Shown piece after piece: positions 33,450 through 43,000 of a DNA stretch of 64,000 nt (positions are counted from its first letter, which is position 1; each line of letters opens with the position of its first letter). This DNA is from Stenotrophomonas raiganjensis (SeqCode). Its GTDB lineage: Bacteria > Pseudomonadota > Gammaproteobacteria > Xanthomonadales > Xanthomonadaceae. The position numbers and the translations under genes are program-made. The stretch is from NCBI RefSeq assembly GCF_030658505.1, contig NZ_JAUTXR010000124.1, forward strand, positions 1 to 64,000, read 5' to 3'. Under the pieces are notes generated by a model. That model worked only from the letters and a program-made list of their open reading frames with translations. It was not told where the DNA came from and made no database searches.

Positions 33450-35474
33450 ATGGCGCGCACGATCTCCCTGCAGTCGGACCTGGGCGGGCGGCTGCGCTTC
33501 CAGCAGCTGCAGGGCCGTGAGGCGCTCGGTCAACCCTACCGCTACGTGCTGTCGGCACTGTGCAGCGGAGATGCGCCGGATCCCTCCCGGCTGCTTGGCA
33601 CCCCGTTCGGTATCAGCCTGGTGCACGACAACGGCAGCCGCCATCTGCATGGCATCGTCGCGGCCGTCGCCCTGCTGGGGCAGCGCGAGGTGGGGGAGGA
33701 GCGATTCACTGCATTGGAGATCACCCTGGTGCCGCGCCTGTGGCTGCTGGGCCAGCAGCACGACAGCCGCATCTTTGCAGGGCAATCGGCGGCCGACATC
33801 GTGCGCACGCTGCTGTCGGAGATCGGTTGCACCGATGTGCGGCTGCAGCTGGCGGGAAACCCTGCCGTGCGCGACTACTGCGTCCAGTACGATGAGCCCA
33901 GCCTGGACTTCATCCATCGCCTTCTGCAGCAGGAAGGCCTGTACTACTTCTTCGAGCATGCTGCCGATCGCCATACACTGGTGCTGGCCGATGGCCTGGG
34001 TGCCCACGCCACGGCGGCACCGTTCGAGCGCCTGCCCTGGCAGGCCGAGCGCGAGCCCCCGGCGCTGGGGGCGCCCGGCATGGCCGACTGGCAGCAGCAG
34101 TTCCAGCTGCGCCCTACACACTGGCAGCTCGATGAGTTCGATCCGGCGAAGCCACGTGCTGTGCTGCTGGGGGAGGCACAGGCCGATCACGATGATGGCG
34201 CCGGTACGCGCGCCATCTACCGCGGTCATGGTCGTCAGCAGAGCGCTGCGCAGGGGCGGCAGCGGGCACGGGTGCGCGTCGAGGCCGAGCAGGCTGCACG
34301 CGCGCAGTGGCATGGGCGCACCCGCGCCTGGAACCTGGGTGCCGGCCATCTGTTCGAACTCGAAGGCTGCCCGCAGGCCGACTGCAACCGGCAGTACCTG
34401 GTGGTGGCCAGCGAGATTGACGTAGTCGAGGCCGCACCCGGATCGGCACTGGCTGCTGCCGGTCCATCCCTGCGCTGCCGGTTGCAGGTGCTCGACAGCC
34501 GCCTGCCGTACCGTTCGCTGGCCGATGCGCGCTGGCCGCGCATTGCCGGCCTGCAGAGTGCCATCGTGGCCGGTGACAGCGATGAAGACATCGCCGTGGA
34601 TGCGCAGGGGCGGGTGAACGTGCATTTCCACTGGAGCCGGGCGTCCCGCAGCCACGGCCGTGTTTCCTGCCCGGTACGCGTGGCGACGTCCTGGGCGGGC
34701 AAGGGGTGGGGGGCGCAGAGCCTGCCGCGTGCCGGGCAGGAAGTGCTGGTCGCGTTCCTGGAAGGTGACCCGGACCGGCCGCTCATCGTCGGCAGCGTCT
34801 TCAATGCAGACCATGCGCCGCCCTATGCGTTGCCGGACCAGCGGACGCGGTCGGGCATCCGCAGCCGCAGCCATCCTGATGGTGGAGCGGATGACTACAA
34901 CGAGATCTGCTTCGAGGACCGCAAGGGCGCCGAGGAACTGCGCCTGCATGCGCAGCGCGACCTGCACGTGGAGGCGGAGAACGATCGCATTCTGAAGGTC
35001 GGCCATGACCAGCAGGCCGCCATCGGCAACGACCAGACCCTCACCGTCGAGCACGACCAACGTGCCACGATCCGCCACGACCGCAGCATCAAGGTCGACA
35101 ACGAAGACACGCTGGACGTGGGGACCCACGCGCACATCCATGTTGGCCAGCGTTTCCGGCTCGAGGCGGGCCAGGAGATCGAGCTGGTCACCGGGGCGTC
35201 GCGCATCGTGATGAACAGTGCCGGTGACATCGCGGTCGAAGGCGTCAACGTGCGTATCGGTGGCAACAGCACGGTGGAGATCGACGGTGGCGTCGAGGTC
35301 CGCGTCAAGGCGGGCGCCAGCATGGATATTGGTGCGGGCGCCAGCCTGAAGATGCATTCCGACGCGACCCTGCAGGTGCAGGGTGGGGCGATGGCCGAGG
35401 TGAAGGCGCCGATGCTGACCCTCTCCGGTGACGCGTTGGCCAAGCTGGCCGCTGCGCTGGTCACCATCGGATGA
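33450..35474 (+). CDS. vgrG: T6SS spike protein VgrG (TssI)
   Basis: 674 residues. gp27-like base (LQSDLGGRLRFQQLQGREAL; YCVQYDEPSLDFIHRLLQQEGLYYFFEH), gp5-like OB fold ending DRPLIVGSVFNADH, then a beta-helix needle of short repeats (AAIGNDQTLTVEHDQRATIR; VRIGGNSTVEIDGG). No toxin domain is fused at the C-terminus (ends AALVTIG), so it is a structural VgrG that works with PAAR. The start at 33450 (MARTISLQ) is chosen because the longer frame is charged leader sequence containing motif C. Its TGA overlaps the ATG of the next gene. Confidence 0.94.
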   Translation: MARTISLQSDLGGRLRFQQLQGREALGQPYRYVLSALCSGDAPDPSRLLGTPFGISLVHDNGSRHLHGIVAAVALLGQREVGEERFTALEITLVPRLWLLGQQHDSRIFAGQSAADIVRTLLSEIGCTDVRLQLAGNPAVRDYCVQYDEPSLDFIHRLLQQEGLYYFFEHAADRHTLVLADGLGAHATAAPFERLPWQAEREPPALGAPGMADWQQQFQLRPTHWQLDEFDPAKPRAVLLGEAQADHDDGAGTRAIYRGHGRQQSAAQGRQRARVRVEAEQAARAQWHGRTRAWNLGAGHLFELEGCPQADCNRQYLVVASEIDVVEAAPGSALAAAGPSLRCRLQVLDSRLPYRSLADARWPRIAGLQSAIVAGDSDEDIAVDAQGRVNVHFHWSRASRSHGRVSCPVRVATSWAGKGWGAQSLPRAGQEVLVAFLEGDPDRPLIVGSVFNADHAPPYALPDQRTRSGIRSRSHPDGGADDYNEICFEDRKGAEELRLHAQRDLHVEAENDRILKVGHDQQAAIGNDQTLTVEHDQRATIRHDRSIKVDNEDTLDVGTHAHIHVGQRFRLEAGQEIELVTGASRIVMNSAGDIAVEGVNVRIGGNSTVEIDGGVEVRVKAGASMDIGAGASLKMHSDATLQVQGGAMAEVKAPMLTLSGDALAKLAAALVTIG

Positions 35475-36013
35475 GCGCGCCCCTGGATACCGTCGCACAG
35501 GCCTGCGTGGACATGCAGATCGACGCGCAGGCCTGCGCGTTGCTTGCGCCCGGACTGCCGTCCGCCCAGGCGGTACAGGTACTGCTGCAGGCTGGCCATG
35601 TGCAGGCCGCGTTGCAGCTGGCCGCCCGGCTCCTGCCCAAGCGCTACGTAGTGGCCTGGCTGTGCCAGTGCGCGCGGGGTGAAACGCTGGCACCGGAAGC
35701 GCGGGCCGGCGCCATGCTGGCCGAGCGCTGGCTGCGTGAGCCCAGCGAAAGCAATCGCCGCGCCGCCTTCGAGTTCGCCAATGCGGGAGGCTACCGCAGC
35801 GTCGGTGCCTGGCTGGCCGCCAGTGCCGGTTGGGCCGACGGCAGCCTGGCACCGGCGGGGCAGCCGGTGGTGGTAGTGCCACCCGACCACCTGGCGGCCC
35901 GGGCAGCCGTCGCTGCGCTCGGATTGCTTGCCGCAGAGCAGCCGCAGGCCTTCGAGCAGCGCAGGCGTGGCTATGCCGAACAGGCGCTGGCGTTGCTGGG
36001 AGCGACGCGATGA
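35471..36013 (+). CDS. Small T6SS-associated protein, DUF6931-like
   Basis: 180 residues, Ala-rich and helical, starting MSAPLDTVAQACVDMQIDAQ, with a conserved-looking LPKRYVVAWLCQCARG and RRAAFEFANAGGYRSVGAWLAA. It resembles the T6SS-linked family I know as DUF6931; that label is from memory and tentative. Function is unknown; a link with VgrG loading or effector handling is possible because it is translationally coupled to vgrG (ATGA). No signal peptide. Confidence 0.75.
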   Translation: MSAPLDTVAQACVDMQIDAQACALLAPGLPSAQAVQVLLQAGHVQAALQLAARLLPKRYVVAWLCQCARGETLAPEARAGAMLAERWLREPSESNRRAAFEFANAGGYRSVGAWLAASAGWADGSLAPAGQPVVVVPPDHLAARAAVAALGLLAAEQPQAFEQRRRGYAEQALALLGATR

Positions 36014-36062
36014 CCCGTTGTTCCATCCACGATGCTTGCGTTGCAGCCGGAGCCTTGTTCCT

Positions 36063-37346
36063 GTGAATGCTATCCACAATCTGATCCTGACCGTCAGCGG
36101 CCGGCAGGCCGCGCAGTTCGGGCCCGCCGCACAGATGGTCTTCGTGCAGGGCGGTGGCAGCCTGGGCCGTTCCGACGAGTGCGACTGGGTATTGCCGGCA
36201 TCCGGTGTGTCACGCACCCATGCAGTGGTGCGCTACCTCAATGGCATGTATTTCATCGAAGACTGCAGCACCAATGGACTGCTGCTCAACGGCCAGATGC
36301 TGGTCCGTGGTGAACCGGCAGCGCTTGGCGACGGCGACCGGCTGCAGCTGGACAGTTTCGAGATCGACGTCCGCCTGCAGAGCGTCGGCCCGTCGCCGAT
36401 GCCGCTGGTGGGCGCCGACGCGGGCAATCCCGACCTGACCCAGGTCGTGGTGGCTGCGCCCACGCGACGCGAGGACGCGCCGGCGCTGGAGGATCCCTTC
36501 GACGTGCTCTGGGGACGAGCCTCGGGGGCAACCCCGGCGGCAGTGGGGGCTGGCATGGAAGACCTTGGGGTGGCGCCACCGGACGAACTGGATCCGCTGC
36601 GCCTGCTGCCATCCAGTGCGGTGGTGCAGGCGGCGGTGCGCAGCGATGCCGATGCCTGGCATCACGCCGCTGCCAGCCACGATCATTTCCGCCCGCCCGC
36701 ACCGGTCCAGGCGACGCAACGGTTGCCCGACGACTGGGATCTGACCCTGGGAGACTTCAGCGCGGCAGCGCCATCGGTGCCCGCCGCTGCCCCCGCCCGC
36801 ACGCCGGGGGGAGCGATGCCGGAAGATCTGGACCGGGTGTTTGTGATCGTGGTGGAAGGGGTGATGGACGTGCTGCGCGCCCGTGCGGAAATCAAGAACA
36901 CCTTCCGCCTTCCGGTCACCGTGATCCAGCGTTCGGAGAACAACCCGCTGAAGTTCGCGGCCACCACGCAGGAGGCGATGCAGAAGCTGTCGGCGCCCGC
37001 CGGTGGTGCGTTCCTCAGCGGCGCTGCGGCGTTCGATGATGCCTTCGATGACATCCGCTGCCACCAGATGGCCATGCTGGCTGGCATGCGCGCCGCTTAC
37101 GAGGCAATGCTGTTCCACTTCAGTCCCGACCGGATCGAGCAGGAGGCCGATGGCAATGGTCGCCGTCTGGCGTTCGCTGGCAAGGGACGCTACTGGGACC
37201 GCTATCGCGAGAACTTCCAGCGCATGGTCAAGGATCCGGACGACTGCTTCCGCCGCTTGTTCGGCGATGAGTTCGCGCGGGCCTATGAAACGCAGCTGGC
37301 TCGCTATCGCAGCAGTCGCAGCAGCGGTGGTCCACGCCCGGGCTGA
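36063..37346 (+). CDS. tagH: T6SS FHA-domain protein TagH (Fha1)
   Basis: 427 residues from GTG (MNAIHNLILTVSG). The FHA domain at about 25-90 shows GSLGRSDECDWVLP, SGVSRTHAVVRY and STNGLLLNG, with the Arg, Ser and Asn that bind phosphothreonine. A low-complexity Ala/Pro linker follows, then the T6SS-specific C-terminal domain (FVIVVEGVMDVLRARAEIKN; FDDIRCHQMAMLAGMRAAYEAMLF). In Pseudomonas, Fha1 phosphorylated by PpkA and dephosphorylated by PppA promotes T6SS assembly; all three are present here. Its stop codon is the start of motif site B. Confidence 0.9.
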   Translation: MNAIHNLILTVSGRQAAQFGPAAQMVFVQGGGSLGRSDECDWVLPASGVSRTHAVVRYLNGMYFIEDCSTNGLLLNGQMLVRGEPAALGDGDRLQLDSFEIDVRLQSVGPSPMPLVGADAGNPDLTQVVVAAPTRREDAPALEDPFDVLWGRASGATPAAVGAGMEDLGVAPPDELDPLRLLPSSAVVQAAVRSDADAWHHAAASHDHFRPPAPVQATQRLPDDWDLTLGDFSAAAPSVPAAAPARTPGGAMPEDLDRVFVIVVEGVMDVLRARAEIKNTFRLPVTVIQRSENNPLKFAATTQEAMQKLSAPAGGAFLSGAAAFDDAFDDIRCHQMAMLAGMRAAYEAMLFHFSPDRIEQEADGNGRRLAFAGKGRYWDRYRENFQRMVKDPDDCFRRLFGDEFARAYETQLARYRSSRSSGGPRPG

Positions 37347-37386
37347 GACGAATTGTCGGGCCGACACCGGTGTTGCTGCCGACAAT
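37344..37386 (+). promoter_or_regulatory. T6SS motif, site B (before tssK), with a nested inverted repeat
   Basis: TGAGACGAATTGTCGG at 37344-37359, identical to site A. Its last eight bases ATTGTCGG recur inverted as CCGACAAT at 37379-37386, so a hairpin or dimer site is possible. It lies 114 bases before tssK. Confidence 0.55.
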
Positions 37387-37473
37387 CGCGGGCAGCTGGC
37401 GCATGGGATCGTGGCGTGTTCGCGCATCGCCCACGCATGCGCCGTGTCCCGCCGCCACCTGTGAGCCGCACGG

Positions 37474-38811
37474 ATGACCCAGAACAACAAGGTCGTATGG
37501 AGCGAGGGGCTGTTCCTGCGGCCACAGCACCTGCAGCAACAGGAGCGCTACCTGGAGCGCTACATCGACCTGCGCGTCGCGCAGCCGCCGTCACGCGCCT
37601 GGGGTTTCACCGAACTGGAACTGGAGAGTGACCTGCTGGCGGTCGGCAAGCTCGGCCTGCGCCGCGCGCGCGGGGTGTTCCCCGATGGCACGCCGTTCGC
37701 GATGCCAGCCGATGACCCACTGCCGGCCGCACTCGACCTCGATCCCAACGGTCGCGACCAGACGATCTACCTGACCCTGCCGTTGCGCCTGGCATCGCAG
37801 GTGGATGTGGGACGTCCTGAATCGCCCGGTGATCAGCTGTACCGCTACCGGGTGCGCGAAAGTGAAGCGCTGGATGCCTCCGGAAGCGTGGAGGAGCGCG
37901 TGCTGATGGAGGTCGGCGGACTCAATGCCCGCCTGTTGCCCGAGTCGCAGCCACAGGAAGGATTGGCCCGGATCGCGGTGGCGCATGTGGTGGAAACGCG
38001 TGCCGACCGCCGCGTGGTACTGGATGAGACCTTCATTCCAAGCGCTGCATCCAGTGCGTCATCGCCACGACTGGCAACCTTCCTGGTTGAATTGCTGGGA
38101 CTGCTGCATCAGCGCGGTGAGGCGCTGGCGTCGCGGGTGGCAGTCAGCGACCGTGGGGGAGCTGCCGAGATCGCCGACTTCCTGTTGCTGCAGGTGGTCA
38201 ACCGCTGGCAACCGGTGCTGTCGCACTGGGCTGCACAGCCGCAGCTGCATCCGGAAGCATTGTATCGCTCGTTGCTGGCGCTGGCCGGCGAGCTGAGCAC
38301 GTTCACCGCAGCCGGGAAACGCCCTCCGGTGTTCGCCCCTTACCGTCACGAAGCGCTGCGCGAGAGCTTCGAACCGATCATTGCGGCCCTGCGTGGCAGC
38401 CTCAGCGCGGTGCTGGAACAGACTGCACTGGCGATCCCGGTACAGGAACGCAAGTTCGGGGTATGGGTGGCGGTGATCCCTGATCCCGGCCTGCTGGACA
38501 ATGCCCAGTTCGTGCTCGCCGTGCGCGCGGACCTGCCCAGCGAGGAACTGCGGCGGCGCCTGCCGTCGACCGCCAAGATTGGTCCCGTCGAGCAGATCCG
38601 TGATCTGGTCAATCTGCAGCTGCCGGGCATCGGGCTGGCACCGATGGCGGTGGCACCGCGGCAGATTCCCTACCACGCCGGCCACGTCTACTTCGAGTTC
38701 GAAACGCAGTCGCCCTTGTGGCGGGCGCTGCGTGGCGCCGGTGGCCTGGCCCTGCATCTGGGCAACGAGTTTCCCGGTCTGGGTGTGCAGCTGTGGGCGA
38801 TCCGGGGGTAG
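37474..38811 (+). CDS. tssK: T6SS baseplate protein TssK
   Basis: 445 residues. Conserved opening VVWSEGLFLRPQHLQQQERYLE, then WGFTELELE and the C-terminal HVYFEFETQSPLWRAL and LGLQLWAIR-like ending. TssK trimers join the baseplate to the TssL/TssM membrane complex. It heads the second T6SS run (tssK-L-M-tagF-pppA-ppkA), three bases before tssL. No tssJ lies in front of it. Confidence 0.95.
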   Translation: MTQNNKVVWSEGLFLRPQHLQQQERYLERYIDLRVAQPPSRAWGFTELELESDLLAVGKLGLRRARGVFPDGTPFAMPADDPLPAALDLDPNGRDQTIYLTLPLRLASQVDVGRPESPGDQLYRYRVRESEALDASGSVEERVLMEVGGLNARLLPESQPQEGLARIAVAHVVETRADRRVVLDETFIPSAASSASSPRLATFLVELLGLLHQRGEALASRVAVSDRGGAAEIADFLLLQVVNRWQPVLSHWAAQPQLHPEALYRSLLALAGELSTFTAAGKRPPVFAPYRHEALRESFEPIIAALRGSLSAVLEQTALAIPVQERKFGVWVAVIPDPGLLDNAQFVLAVRADLPSEELRRRLPSTAKIGPVEQIRDLVNLQLPGIGLAPMAVAPRQIPYHAGHVYFEFETQSPLWRALRGAGGLALHLGNEFPGLGVQLWAIRG

Positions 38812-38814
38812 CCG

Positions 38815-40068
38815 ATGAACGCACGGGACATGCGCAATCCGCTGATGCAGGATCGGCCCGGCAATGCGCCTGCCGATTCACCGGATTCGCGCGCGGAGAT
38901 CAGCGAGTTCCTGGGTGACAGCCTCAACCCGCTGGTGCAGGCGGCAACGCCGCTGCTGCTGCTGGCGGTACAGCTGCGCCACAGTGCGCAGGTTCCTGAC
39001 CTTGCGCGCCTACGGGAACAGGCCGAGCTGCAGGTCCGGCGTCTGGAGACACGGCTGCGCGAAGCGCGCTATCCGGCCGATGTGGTGATGACCGCACGCT
39101 ACGTGCTGTGTGCGGTGGTCGATGAAGCCGTGCTCAACGCGCCGTGGGGCGAACGCAGCGGATGGGCCCAGCGCACCCTGCTGACCGCCTTCCACGGTGA
39201 ATCCTACGGTGGCGCCAAGTTCTTCGTGATCCTTGAACGGCTGCTGCAGGATCCGGGCCGGCATCTGGAACTGCTGGAGCTGCTGTACCTGTGCTTGGCA
39301 ATGGGATTCGCTGGCCGCTACCAGATCGAGGCCGATGGCAGCCTGCGCCTGTCGGCGATCCAGGACGATCTGTATCGCTGCATCCGCAGTCAGCGTGGCG
39401 CACCGCCGGAAGAGCTTTCGCCGCGCTGGCAGGGCGTGGCCGAGCGGACCTGGCGTGGCCGTTGGCATCTGCCGCTGTGGGTCAGCGCGGCGGTTGCAGC
39501 CAGCGTGTTGCTGGTGGCGTTCCTGTGGGCGAACGCGCGCTTGAATGCATTGGCGGCACCCATCAATGCCGAAGCGGCGCGGATGGGCCTGCAGGTCAGC
39601 CATGTACCGAACGCAGCCGTGCAGGTACCGGCGCTGGGCCTGAAGCAGCGATTGGCTGGGGAGGAGCGTGCCGGCCTTCTCAGCGTGGACGAAGCCTCTG
39701 ACGGCAGTGCCCGCATACGACTGAACGCTGCGGCCATGTTCAGTTCGGGGGGTATCGAGCTGGAGGCCGCGCAGCGGCCGCTGTTGGCCGCCATCGCGCG
39801 TGCGATAGATCCACTGCGGGGTCGGGTGGTGGTAGTGGGCCATACCGATGACCAACCCGTGCGGTCGGCGCTGTGGAAGGACAACTACGCCCTGTCGGCT
39901 GCACGCGCGCGGGTGGTGGCCGATGTGCTGGGCGCCGGCTTGCGCGACCACGCCCGGATCGAGACCGTCGGCGCGGGCGATTCGCAGCCATTGGCGACGC
40001 CGCCGCAGTTGCCGGCCAACCGTGCACGCAATCGCCGTGTCGACATCCTGTTCCAGCCGGGGGACTGA
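38815..40068 (+). CDS. tssL: T6SS membrane protein TssL fused to an OmpA domain
   Basis: 417 residues. The cytoplasmic DotU-type domain (NPLVQAATPLLLLAVQLR; YVLCAVVDEAVLNAPWG; FVILERLLQDPGRHLELLELLYLCLAMGFAG) is followed by one membrane helix (LPLWVSAAVAASVLLVAFLW, about 219-238) and a periplasmic OmpA-like peptidoglycan-binding domain (VVVVGHTDDQPV; NRARNRRVDILF). This 'evolved' TssL anchors the complex to the cell wall itself, where others rely on a separate TagL. Inner membrane. Confidence 0.94.
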   Translation: MNARDMRNPLMQDRPGNAPADSPDSRAEISEFLGDSLNPLVQAATPLLLLAVQLRHSAQVPDLARLREQAELQVRRLETRLREARYPADVVMTARYVLCAVVDEAVLNAPWGERSGWAQRTLLTAFHGESYGGAKFFVILERLLQDPGRHLELLELLYLCLAMGFAGRYQIEADGSLRLSAIQDDLYRCIRSQRGAPPEELSPRWQGVAERTWRGRWHLPLWVSAAVAASVLLVAFLWANARLNALAAPINAEAARMGLQVSHVPNAAVQVPALGLKQRLAGEERAGLLSVDEASDGSARIRLNAAAMFSSGGIELEAAQRPLLAAIARAIDPLRGRVVVVGHTDDQPVRSALWKDNYALSAARARVVADVLGAGLRDHARIETVGAGDSQPLATPPQLPANRARNRRVDILFQPGD

Positions 40069-40071
40069 ACC

Positions 40072-43000
40072 ATGCAGGCAATCATGGGCGCGCTGCGCCG
40101 GGTGAACTGGGTGGTTGCCGCCGGCGTGTTGCTGCTGGCACTGCTGGTGTGGTTCGGCGGCCCCTGGGTCGCGATTGCCGGACACGTACCGCTGGCGGGC
40201 GTGATGGCACGGCTGCTGGTGCTGTTGGCACTGGTGCTGACGGTGATGGGGATCGTGCTGGTGCGCCGCTGGCGCAGGCGCCGCCGCGAGCAGCGCATGG
40301 GCGAAGCGCTGCGCCAGGGGGATGACCCGGCGCAACGCCTCGCCAGCGAGCGCAGCCAGCTTGAACGCCGCTTCGAAGAAGCGTTGGCCCTGCTGCGCCG
40401 GCGCCGTGGGGGTGGCATCGGCCAGCTGCCGTGGTACCTGCTGATCGGCCCGCCTGGATCGGGCAAGACCACACTGCTGCAGAATTCCGGCCTGCAGTTC
40501 CCGCTGGCCGCGCGACTTGGCAACGATGCGGTGCGCGGGGTGGGTGGCACCCGCCAGTGCGACTGGTGGTTCACCGATCAGGCCGTGTTCCTCGATACCG
40601 CTGGCCGATATACCACCCAGGATTCGGACCGTACGGTGGACGCGGCGGGGTGGCGGGACTTCCTGCAGCTGCTGCGTCGCCACCGCCGCGCGCGCCCATT
40701 GAATGGCGTGGTGGTCAGCATGAGCCTGTCCGATCTGCTGCAGCTTGATGCAGGCGAGCGTGAGCAGCATGCACGTGCGATCCGGCAGCGCCTGGATGAG
40801 TTGGCCGAGCACCTGCAGCTGCAGGTGCCGGTCTACCTGGTGCTGACCAAGTGCGATCTGCTGGCGGGGTTCGGTGAGTTCTTCGACGACCTGGGTGCAG
40901 ACCAGCGCAGCCAGGTCTGGGGCACCAGCTTCCCGTTGCAGAAGACGCTCGATGGCAGCGCGGCGCGCAGTTTCGCCGATGCCTATGCGCGACTGCTGGA
41001 CCGGCTCAATGCGCGGGTACTGCAACGCCTGCACGACGAGCGCGAACGCAGCCGCCGCGCGGCACTACTGGCGTTCCCGCCGCAGTTCGCGGCACTGGGC
41101 GAGAACGCGCGGCAGTTCATCGAATCGGCCTTCGCAGGGCACGCCTATGCACCAGCACCCCTGCTGCGTGGGGTGTACTTCACTTCGGGTACCCAGGAAG
41201 GCACGCCGATCGACCGCATGCTCGGTGCGGTGGCACGCAGCTTCGGCCTGGATGCCGCGCGCGCACCCACGCCTTCGGCGGCGCCACGGACCTTCTTTGT
41301 CGAACGGCTGCTGCGCGAAGTGGTGCTGCCCGAGCAGGGGCTGGCCGGTTTCCAGCCCCAGGTGCAGCGCCGTCGGCGGCGCCTGCACTGGGCCGCGCAA
41401 GCCGCCGTGCTGGTGGCGTCTGCTGGGGGGCTGGTGGCGATGGCTGCCAGCTACCAGGGAAACCGGGACTACCTGCTGCAGGCGCAGCAGGCGATGCAGC
41501 AGCGCCCGCAGACCCCGGATCCGGGCGCTGCGGCCGATCTGCGCGGCTATCTGGATCGGGCCGTGCAGCGAGGCCAGGCGAGTGCCGCTGCAGTGGCACT
41601 CGCCGCCCCCACGCAGCCAGTGCCGTGGCGCATGCGCTGGGGCCTGTACCAGGGTGACGCGGTGCAGCGGACGTTGCGTGAGGCCTATCTGCGCGAACTC
41701 AACGCGACGCTGTTGCCCGGCGTGGCCGCACAGCTGCGCGAAGGGCTTGGCGACAGTGCGGCCGATCCGCAGCGCCTTTACTACTACCTGAAGGGCTACC
41801 TGATGCTGGGTGAGCCCGCCCGCCTGCAGCAGGCGCAGCTCGGCCTGCTGGCGGGACTCGATGCACGCCGCCGCTTCGGCAATGACACCGCACTGGCCGA
41901 GGCCTACGACACGCAGCTGTCGGCCTTGCTGGGTGCGAAGCAACAGATGCGCGCCATCCGCCCCGATCCGCTTCGGGTGGAGCAGGCACGCGCCAGCCTG
42001 CGTGCGGCGGAGTTGGCGACGCTCGTCTACAGCGATCTGGCGCTGCAGGCCCGTGCGCAACCTGCCACGCTGCGCCTGGACAAGGCCCTGGGCCTGCAGG
42101 CCGACGCGTTCGAACGTCGCAGTGGCGTGTCGTTGTCATCGCCGTGGCCGGCGCTCTACACGCAGCCCGTGTTCGCCCAGCTGGCCCGTGACGGTGTGGA
42201 CGATGCCGTAGCACGCTTCGTCGCCGATGACTGGGTACTGGGTCCGCAGCGCATCGACGCGCTGGGCCGCGCACGCCTGGCGCAACAGGTCCTGCGCCTG
42301 TACGAGCGCGACTACATCCGTGCCTGGGATGAACTGCTGGCCGACCTGCAACTGCGGGCCAGCGGCGACGACGCGGCGGCCTCGGCGCAGCTGGCGCGCA
42401 TCGCCGGCCCGACCTCACCGCTGCGCCTGCTGCTGGTGCTGCTGCGCGACCAGACCCAGGACCTGCTGCGCGCGCCTCCCGGGAATGCCGGCGGCGCGGC
42501 GGCCAACGCCGCGAAAGCCAAGGGCGGTGCGGCAGCGCTGGCCAGGGCCGGGGCCGGCGGCGCGGCCCTGCAGGCCGCATTGGGCCCGCCTGCCGGAGCG
42601 CCTGCAGGCCGGCAGGCCGGTGCCACGATCAGCGATCACTTCGCAGCGCTGGCCCAGCTGTGCGCGGGGGCGCCCGGTGCCACGCCGCTCGACCAGGCCT
42701 TGGCCAGCTTCGCCCAGCTGGGCGAGCGCCTGCTGGCTCCGTCGGCAGCTGGCACGGCTGATACCCGCCTGCAGCAGGCCCGGCAACAGGCCGCGCAGCT
42801 GCCCCCACCGGTTTCCACCTGGCTGTTGGCGCTGACCGGCCAGAGTGCTGCCGCTATCGGCGCGCAGGAGCAGGCCGTGCTCGATGAGCGCGTCGCCACC
42901 AGCGTGGGCCAGGTGTGCAGTGAATTCACCGGTCACCGCTATCCGTTCGATCGCAGTGCCAGCGAGGACACGCCACTGCAGAATTTCGCCGAACTGTTCG

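Noticed and set aside
32205..36077. 1290-codon minus-strand open frame opposite pknS and vgrG
   Set aside because: Low-complexity shadow; both plus-strand genes are firmly identified.
18608..37346. Prophage tail module
   Set aside because: The phage-like parts (sheath, gp25, spike) come with TssF/G/K/L/M and ClpV, which define a T6SS; no capsid, integrase or lysis genes.
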